Origin: Odontocerum albicorne
Taxonomy: Eukaryota; Arthropoda; Insecta; Trichoptera; Odontoceridae
Length of the DNA: 64,000 nucleotides
Direction of reading: 5' to 3'
NCBI GenBank assembly: GCA_949825065.1
Contig: OX463848.1
Span: forward strand, 26,064,699 to 26,128,698
The notes under the pieces: generated by a model
What the model saw: only the letters and a program-made list of their open reading frames with translations
Told to the model about the DNA's origin: nothing
Databases searched by the model: none
Position numbers and translations under genes: made by a program
Shown: piece by piece, positions 57,725 to 64,000 of the stretch
How the letters are laid out: each line of letters opens with the position of its first letter
How positions within the stretch are numbered: the stretch's first letter is position 1

Positions 57725-60700
57725 ATGGAATTGTCACGGCTCAATTCAAAACTGACTAGCGTATTCAAAAAAATATCTGAACCTGGATATAACCCTAGCA
57801 GTAACTTTTGTTTGGAAAGCCTTCTAACACACTTGACCAAAAAGTCTTCCACAGGTAGGTATCCATTACATATATTCCTTTACAATTTTAAGGCAGTTGT
57901 AGTTGAATTAAACAAAAGTATGGTGACATATCATTTGAAAAACATAGCTTTGTAATATTACATTTTGTTTCCTCACTCAGTATTATGATACGATACTTTA
58001 GACCATAGGTTCCCAAACTTATTTGACCCACTACCCCCTTTTCAGCAAAAAAATTAGCCCCCCTGGAAATTTACCTTTTCTAATTAATTAAACCAGAAAA
58101 ATGTAGTGAACATTTTTTTATGTACATATCTATAGTGTTATAAATAAGATACATAAATTGTTGAAGTATTTATTAAATAATCCTAGTGAGAAGGATGAAC
58201 CTGATGTACTGCCACCAATTTATTAATGTTTTGCAGTTTGTTATTTGCAATAAAATTTCAGCAAAAAATTTACGCAACTATGAGAGTAATTTTTTTATTT
58301 CAAAAAGGTTTTTTGGAAATAAAACAATTTGGAAAATAAATTATAAAGGTATTTATTAAAATAAGTAAGTAGCCCCCCCTACTTTTCCCAGGGCCAGTAT
58401 GGCCCCCTCAGTTCCCTCCAGTACCCCTATGGGGGCCGATGGGCCCACTTTGGGAACCTATGCTTTAGACTATCTCTCATAATCGTGTATAATTGTCAGT
58501 CATCCTGCAAATAGAAGATGAGTATGCGTGTATTGGTTTTTGTGTGCTAACTGTTGCACATCAGCAAGCATATAGTCTTGACATGTCAAACCCAAAGTTT
58601 CATTGGCAAGGAGATTAAGCTTCCATGCAGAGTTTTATGTTGCGCTATTTTTATGTTGTTTTTTTAAATAGCTATATAAGAATTTATGGCTCCCAGCATA
58701 TCAACTACCGAAAAACAAATTCAGATTTAAATTGGTTTTAGAGTAAAATCAGTCCGGAAGTGAATACACCAGGAATCCAATCTGAAACACCCACTTGCAT
58801 AGCATGAATACTAACAGTTAGACCATGGCCATCGACTGACATATATGAATGTGGAATCAGCGCTCTGAATAAAAAATATATAGAGAAACCTTGTGGAATC
58901 AATTTTCCATTTTCATTCCATCTTAGGAATTCAATTAAAATCAAAAACTTATGATATCACTCCAACTGTAATCATTTATATATTTATTGTCCAATGGGTG
59001 GCATACAAATGTCGAATAAGAATGGATGCAGATTACTGTATGTTGATAACATGTGTTAGCGGAGAAAGTCTGTAAATATGAAACCGGATTTTTTTATAAA
59101 AAATACACATTTATTGTATGAAAATGGTAAAAAATATTTTATTCAAAGTATTGCCCATCGCTAGCTACACATTTTCCCCATCTCTCTGGCAATTTGGGAA
59201 TGCCACGCCAAAAAAACTGTTGCTCTTTTGAGGCAAACCAATGCGAGCCATTTTCGTAAGAAGTGAATCGCTGCTCAGCAAGTGCGTGTCCCATCGATCC
59301 AAATAAGTAGTAATCGGATGGAGCCAAGTTTGGTGAGTAAGCCGCATGCGAAAATATTTGCCAACTAAACGCCTCAATCGTTTCCTTGACCGGTTTTGCT
59401 GTGTGCAATGGTGCATTATCATGAAGCAAAATCACTTTGTGTTGCCTCGTTTGAGATTCTGGTCATTTTTCACGCAATGCTTGGTTCAAATCCATCATTT
59501 GTTGTCGGTAGCGTTCAGTATTAACGGTTTCGCCAGGTTTTAGCAGCTCATAATAGATAATACCCTTCTGATCCCACCAAACACAGTCTCCTGTCCATAG
59601 CGATTTGTTCTTGCAGTCGATGTCGCTGGTTTGCTTGGAGTTACCCATGATCTTTTACGCTTAGGATTCTCGAAATATATCCATTTTTCATCGCCAGTCA
59701 TAATTTGATGGAGAAATGATTTTCTTTTGTACCTGGCGAGCAGCATTTTGCAAGTGGTTTTTCGGTTTTCCTGCTGTCTTTCATTCAGTTCACGTGGAAC
59801 CCATTTTCCCACCTTCTGGATCTTTTCCATGGCTTTCAAACATATGGAGACGGCTTCTCGTGTCACATTTAATTGATCCGCGAGTTGTTGTTGCGTTTGA
59901 GGTGTATGGATGTAGAAAAGATGAAACAGGTGTGGGATGTGAAAAAGGTGAAACCCGACTTTTATACCTCGACGGTACAAAAGTCGGGCGCTGGGTCTTC
60001 TGCCTACCCCGACAGGGAAATAGTATGATGGTATATATGTATTTGAGTGTTTCTTTTATTAAATTTGTATTTCAATATCTTAATTATTAAAGATTATCAA
60101 TTTTATTTTTAGATACAGATGGTACCTACATTCAACTACCGTCCATTTATGAATTTGAAACGTTTGCTGCAAAGCAGTGGAATGGAGATCTTCAAAAAGC
60201 CAGCAATTTTGTTAAGGCATTTATTTTACGGCTAACTGCAAAAGCTACTGAAGAAGAAAATTTATTTTTGAGACTTTTGAATGATAATGTATACAAAGAA
60301 ACTTTCACATATTTTGATTTGCAGTCTGAGAAAAATCCATCTTTAAAGCTAGCTCTATTAGAGATTTTAACAGCAATGACCCGTCATAAATCAGGTGTAG
60401 ATTGGCTAGTGGAAAGTCAACTGTGGTCTTGTGTAATAGAGCTTTGTCAATTAAACCAGACTATATATTTTTTCAGGGCAGGTTGTAAATTTTTATCATC
60501 TTTCGTTTGGAAATTGAATGATATTGGCAATGCAAGCGTTTGCAAAGATGTCCTTATGGCAATTGCTAATCCAATTCTTGAAAATCAGTGGAGAGATAGC
60601 ACAATTATTAACGATGACGAAATACCTCAAATGCATTCTGCACTGTTTCCATCTTTAAATATTCTCATCGATATACTTTATAATGTGGAACGACTTGGGA

Positions 60701-63662
60701 AAACTAATTTTGTTGTTAAAACTCTTTACGAGATGAACTTTAAATGGCATCTTTGTAATATCTTCCAGTTTTGTCGTGAAACTGATCTTATAATGGCAGT
60801 TACAAAGCTTCAGTATCTTCATTTAGTGTTTTGTGTATTTATTAATAAAGATGAATATGAAATTTCATCCAAGGATTTGCCAGAATTCTGTATAATTCAC
60901 TGCAACACAATTACGAGTTTACTAACAAAACGTAATATTGACGCGATTCTTGAAACAACTAGCTTTGCCTTCATATTGATGTGTAAAATCCGTGACTGTC
61001 ACAAATTATCTATGGAAATAGAAAAAGATGATACTACATTAGAATTTACAAATCAAATTATAGTAATGTTTCTTATGCCAATGCTTTATTCGTTAAAATT
61101 GGGTAAAAATGAATTTATTGAAGCATATATTGATAAGATTGTTTCTGTTATTTGTGAGCATACTACAAGATTATTATATTCATTTAGAGACTTAATTAAA
61201 GAGAAAAATGATCCCATTGTGGTGGTTCAAGCTATACAACAAACAATCACCTGTAAAAAATATTTAAACAAGTCTCAAGCGGTACTGATCTTCCAGTCAT
61301 TCTACTATTGCCTACAAAACTTTGTACCTTCGGGGCCAGATTGTGAAACCAATTATGTAGTTGTTGGTGTGGACAGTAGAGAAACTATTCATCTAATGTC
61401 AGCAATGCTGGATGCCATTTATGTAGTTATCGATGACTTTGGACTTCAATGGCAGGAGACAGTAGAAATTTTATGTGTGCATAATTTTTGTGCAAGGATC
61501 ATGAAAACAAGCAATATGGATCCAAAGGTAAGTTAATGCAGATAAATAAATAATTTCAGTTACCCAAATATGTAACTATTAAAAAACCAAGAAAAAATCT
61601 GGTATTAAAAATTACTATTTTCAAATTATTGATTTTTGTAATATGTATATTGTGTTAAGAAATTCCTTTAGCTACGAGTAGATTTTTCGCATTAATAATT
61701 TTAGAACAATTTTACAAATAATAAAATAGAAACACTATTGCTAAAATCAATTATCAATGACAAGGTCTGCATATAAACAAGGTCTTTAATACAAATATTT
61801 TATATGCAAGCATGCATATAAAATATTTGTATTAAAGATTTTTATTTTATTGATTAGTGTATTAAAGTTTTTTTTTGTGTATTTACTATGATGTTGGAAA
61901 TTGATTTGCTTTTGTTTTTTAGCTTAATATGTTAGCCTTCAAATTAGCTCAGTTGACTATCAAGAAATTTCTCTCGCCCAATCTGGCTCTCCTGATGAAT
62001 TCCTCTCATGGTTCTATTATAGAAGAGATTGGAAGGAATATTTACATTAAACTTCATGACCCTAATTGGGGAGTTCGGGATTCTGCAATGGAGTTGTTGT
62101 GTGCAGTGGCAGAAGTAGCCAAATGCAGTGAGTATTACATTTGAACATTTTTTCTCTATATTATTCTACTTTTTTACTGAAAAGTAGAAAACAATACATC
62201 ATCTGTTTCTCACATTCAACCAGTTGAGTGTAATATAATGTGTTTTGTGATAATACTTTATAAAGTTGAACATTAAACGTACACAAAAAATGTTAACTGT
62301 GTATTTGCATGTCATCTGCATAAAAGTTGTTAAATGAATTATGTAATTGCATTGATGAATATAGAAAAGAGGAACCACCTGCTTGAACACCACCTGAGGA
62401 GCGTCCAATCCACTAAAAGAGCTACTAATAGTATTTGCAGGATTGTTAACTATTTTTGAATACATACATATATTACTCTGTTTTCCTATTGGGTATGCAA
62501 AGAGAACAGAGTGCCAGACTTTCCTATCGTGATACACCTTTTGCATTTTCTACATCCATACAACTCCTACAAATTCTCTAGCTTTGAACATTTTTCTCTT
62601 TCAAAATATTGACTTGATCCAATCATACTTTCTTTGGTCTTGTACCATACCTTCCACTAGCATTTGTATTGTATATTTTTTGTTAGTCTTTTTTCATTCA
62701 TTTGTTTACATGCCCAAACCATCTCAGAATGCTTTCTATGTTACTTAATACATCAGCCTTAAATTCACATTCATCCCTAATCGCTTAGTTCCGTATTCTG
62801 TCATATATTGTCATCGATGCATCTCTATGCACACATTTATTCAGATCCTTTCAACTTTTTTCCACATCCACATGTCATTCAACTTCATTGAATTGCAATG
62901 AGAAATATAATGAAAGCATGTATGGTAACAGTAGATCGAAATGTACAGTTTTAAAGGCATTATCAAAGTCTGAGAGATATACGAGAAGTATTATTAACTG
63001 TTTAGAAGCTCATTGCTTGTCTCACTCATCCACAATCTTAATTACGAGTAGTTCTATTGTCGATCTATCTCCAAGACTAAATGACTTCTGAAATGTGGAA
63101 TTCATGTGTATTATATAAAAGGCATTATTAAAATGTGTATAGAGTTTTCTCTTCATTGTTAGCATCAAGCCAGAGAGATAACGATACTGAGTTCCCATTT
63201 AGGGTATTAATTTCAATTTAAGAAATAACCACCATTTTGTTAGTTAACAATATTGGAATTTGAAAAAATTGTATTTTGTTTTGCAGAGTAAACATTTGAG
63301 TACATTTATTTTGTAGAAACAGAAAAATATTCTATTTTTTAGGTTTTCATAAACTCTCTCCCACTGTGTTATTATTTTTCGCATCTCATCTATCAACTAT
63401 GGAGTTGATTAATTTTTATGTGGCTGGTCAATAGAAGAATGATTATTCAGTGTTGGTTTTATTCTGAGCCTTTTACTCTTTTTTTTCAGAATTTCCTCCA
63501 TTTCAACAACAAATCACTGAGAATGAACTTCCCGAGTTAACAATGACTCTGGCGCTAGAAGACTCACAACCTTATGTCAGGGCTTCAGCTCTTCATTGCA
63601 TCTCCGCCATGGTGAAAATTAAGCTTATCTGGGATAACCATATTAAATTTTTAGATGTACCT
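57725..63662 (+). CDS. BRAT1: BRAT1-like HEAT-repeat protein (first four exons, runs off the edge)
   Basis: Exons: 57725-57854, 60113-61527, 61923-62127, 63490-63662, with consistent phases; the first 598 residues are seen and the last exon ends in a splice donor, so the gene continues past 64000. Start MELSRLNSKLTSVFKK. The protein is helical and repeat-rich throughout. The best matches to BRAT1 are IKLHDPNWGVRDSAMELLC (about residues 515-533) and LPELTMTLALEDSQPYVRAS, which parallel the human WEVRDSALEFL and PESYVRASAV HEAT blocks. BRAT1 in vertebrates (BRCA1-associated ATM activator) partners with Integrator-linked and ATM/DNA-damage functions. Most of exon 2 is divergent, so the assignment rests on the C-terminal half seen here. 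Intron 1 holds a hAT MITE and a mariner. Confidence 0.8.
58004..58462. mobile_element. hAT MITE with perfect 8-bp target duplication
   Basis: The ends CATAGGTTCCCAAA and TTTGGGAACCTATG are perfect 14-bp inverted repeats. CTTTAGAC is duplicated at 57996-58003 and 58463-58470. The 459-bp element has C/G-rich patches inside both ends (CCCCCCTGG near 58060; GCCCCCTCAG near 58402) and no gene. It lies in BRAT1 intron 1. Confidence 0.92.
59066..59903 (-). mobile_element. Mos1-like mariner, 5' truncated
   Basis: Same family as 23838-24985; the shared end GTCTGTAAATATGAAACCGG is at 59069-59088. The minus strand encodes TQQQLADQLNVTREAVSICL, then KVGKWVPRELNERQQENRKT, HQIMTGDEKWIYFENPKRKR, LLHDNAPLHTAKP, PSDYYLFGSMGHALAEQ and LPERWGKCVASDGQYFE. 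Frameshifts interrupt it. Its N-terminal end is replaced at about 59904 by unrelated sequence. It keeps the end that the other copy lacks, and the reverse is also true. Located in BRAT1 intron 1, antisense. Confidence 0.9.
61528..61922. other. BRAT1 intron 2
   Basis: AT-rich intron. ATACAAATATTTTATATGCA is followed shortly by its near-complement (61791-61836), a small hairpin. No other feature. Confidence 0.5.
62590..63130 (-). pseudogene. LINE remnant in BRAT1 intron 3
   Basis: Minus-strand reading of 62890-63080 gives pieces like KSFSLGDRSTIELLVIKI and LSDFDNAF, the start of a LINE reverse transcriptase (I...QI...DFxxAFD). The stretch 62590-62890 parallels the copies near 55.6 kb and 32.6 kb at the tail end. 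Decayed. Confidence 0.5.
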
Positions 63663-63721
63663 GTAAGTTTATTTATTGTTTCTTTTTTACTATACAGAAG
63701 TTGTATTATATTGTATTAAAC

Positions 63722-63830
63722 CTATAACCTCAGTAATATACAGGCAAAAACCTAGTTTACTGGGGACACGACAAATGAAAGGCATGTAAATTGTGTCTCC
63801 ACTTTAAATTACCTGTTGTTTTTGTTCATA
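63722..63830 (+). mobile_element. LINE 3' UTR fragment
   Basis: CAGGCAAAAACCTAGTTTAC and GGGGACACGACAAATGAAAG, then AAATTACCTGTTGTTTTT, match the complement of the LINE 3' UTR at about 34627-34725. Only this 3' UTR piece is present. A mariner end follows directly. Confidence 0.7.
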
Positions 63831-63837
63831 ATTTAAT

Positions 63838-64000
63838 ACATCAATCAACAATTCCCGGTACTAACCAACAGATGGCGCCTCTAATAACAAATCCATACCA
63901 TTCTCAGTTAGTACCAGCCTTTAGAAGCTATGTGTCAAACTTTCATGACATTCCGACATTGAGTCATTGGGTTACAATGGGTTTAGTGATGCTACTTTTG
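63838..64000 (+). mobile_element. mariner 5' end, second copy, cut by the window edge
   Basis: ACATCAATCAACAATTCCCG and the following 150 bp match the leader of the mariner at 49468 closely, without the SINE insertion. The transposase would start just past the right edge. In BRAT1 intron 4. Confidence 0.8.

Noticed and set aside
62199..62260. LINE fragment suggested by LNWLNVRNR on the minus strand, resembling LNWLNARNR of the LINE at 29.7 kb
   Set aside because: The match is limited to about nine residues and the flanks do not extend it convincingly.
1..64000. CRISPR arrays, operons, bacterial mobile islands or viral genomes
   Set aside because: No regularly spaced repeats or compact gene clusters; everything fits an insect nuclear genome with introns and eukaryotic transposons.

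Overview
This is an insect (or at least arthropod) nuclear genome window. It is strongly AT-rich, with spliced genes using GT/AG introns, a short interstitial TTAGG-type tract (the usual insect telomere motif), and a dense load of mariner, piggyBac, hAT, non-LTR (LINE) and tRNA-derived SINE copies. There is nothing bacterial or viral in layout. The species cannot be fixed from the sequence alone.

Four host genes can be reconstructed exon by exon with consistent splice phases. (1) PIGQ/GPI1, minus strand, 7 exons, 13039 to 4083: a subunit of the first enzyme of GPI-anchor synthesis. (2) A TTC39C-like tetratricopeptide protein, plus strand, 10 exons, 14708 to 25229. (3) A SUN-domain nuclear-envelope protein, minus strand, 6 exons, 56686 to 33215. 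(4) A BRAT1-like HEAT-repeat protein, plus strand, 57725 onward, four exons seen before the right edge. The genes form two head-to-head pairs, PIGQ/TTC39C about 1.7 kb apart and SUN/BRAT1 about 1.0 kb apart. The TTC39C and SUN genes converge on about 8 kb of LINE-rich intergenic DNA. I see no functional link between the four products.

Layout: 0-4 kb, LINE remnants carrying a piggyBac-like insertion and a foldback MITE; 4-13 kb, PIGQ, with a dead mariner in one intron; 14.7-25.2 kb, TTC39C, with a second foldback MITE, a SINE, hairpins and a Mos1-like mariner in introns; 25-33 kb, decayed LINEs, a hAT element split by a Jockey/CR1-like LINE, and a possible MITE; 33-57 kb, the SUN gene, whose introns are inflated by two piggyBac copies, a LINE-in-LINE nest, a 3.65 kb unclassified DNA transposon with a mariner inside it, an apparently intact mariner, a SINE-interrupted mariner, a fourth mariner lineage and a perfect-TSD hAT MITE; 57.7-64 kb, BRAT1, with a hAT MITE and another Mos1-like mariner in intron 1.

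The most interesting signals come from the mobile DNA: a mariner with an uninterrupted 339-residue reading frame and identical 31-bp ends; a SINE family whose 3' tail matches the 3' end of a LINE in the same window; an inverted repeat pair with a hammerhead-ribozyme-like core; and several datable nested insertions. I do not see a convincing new multi-gene system.
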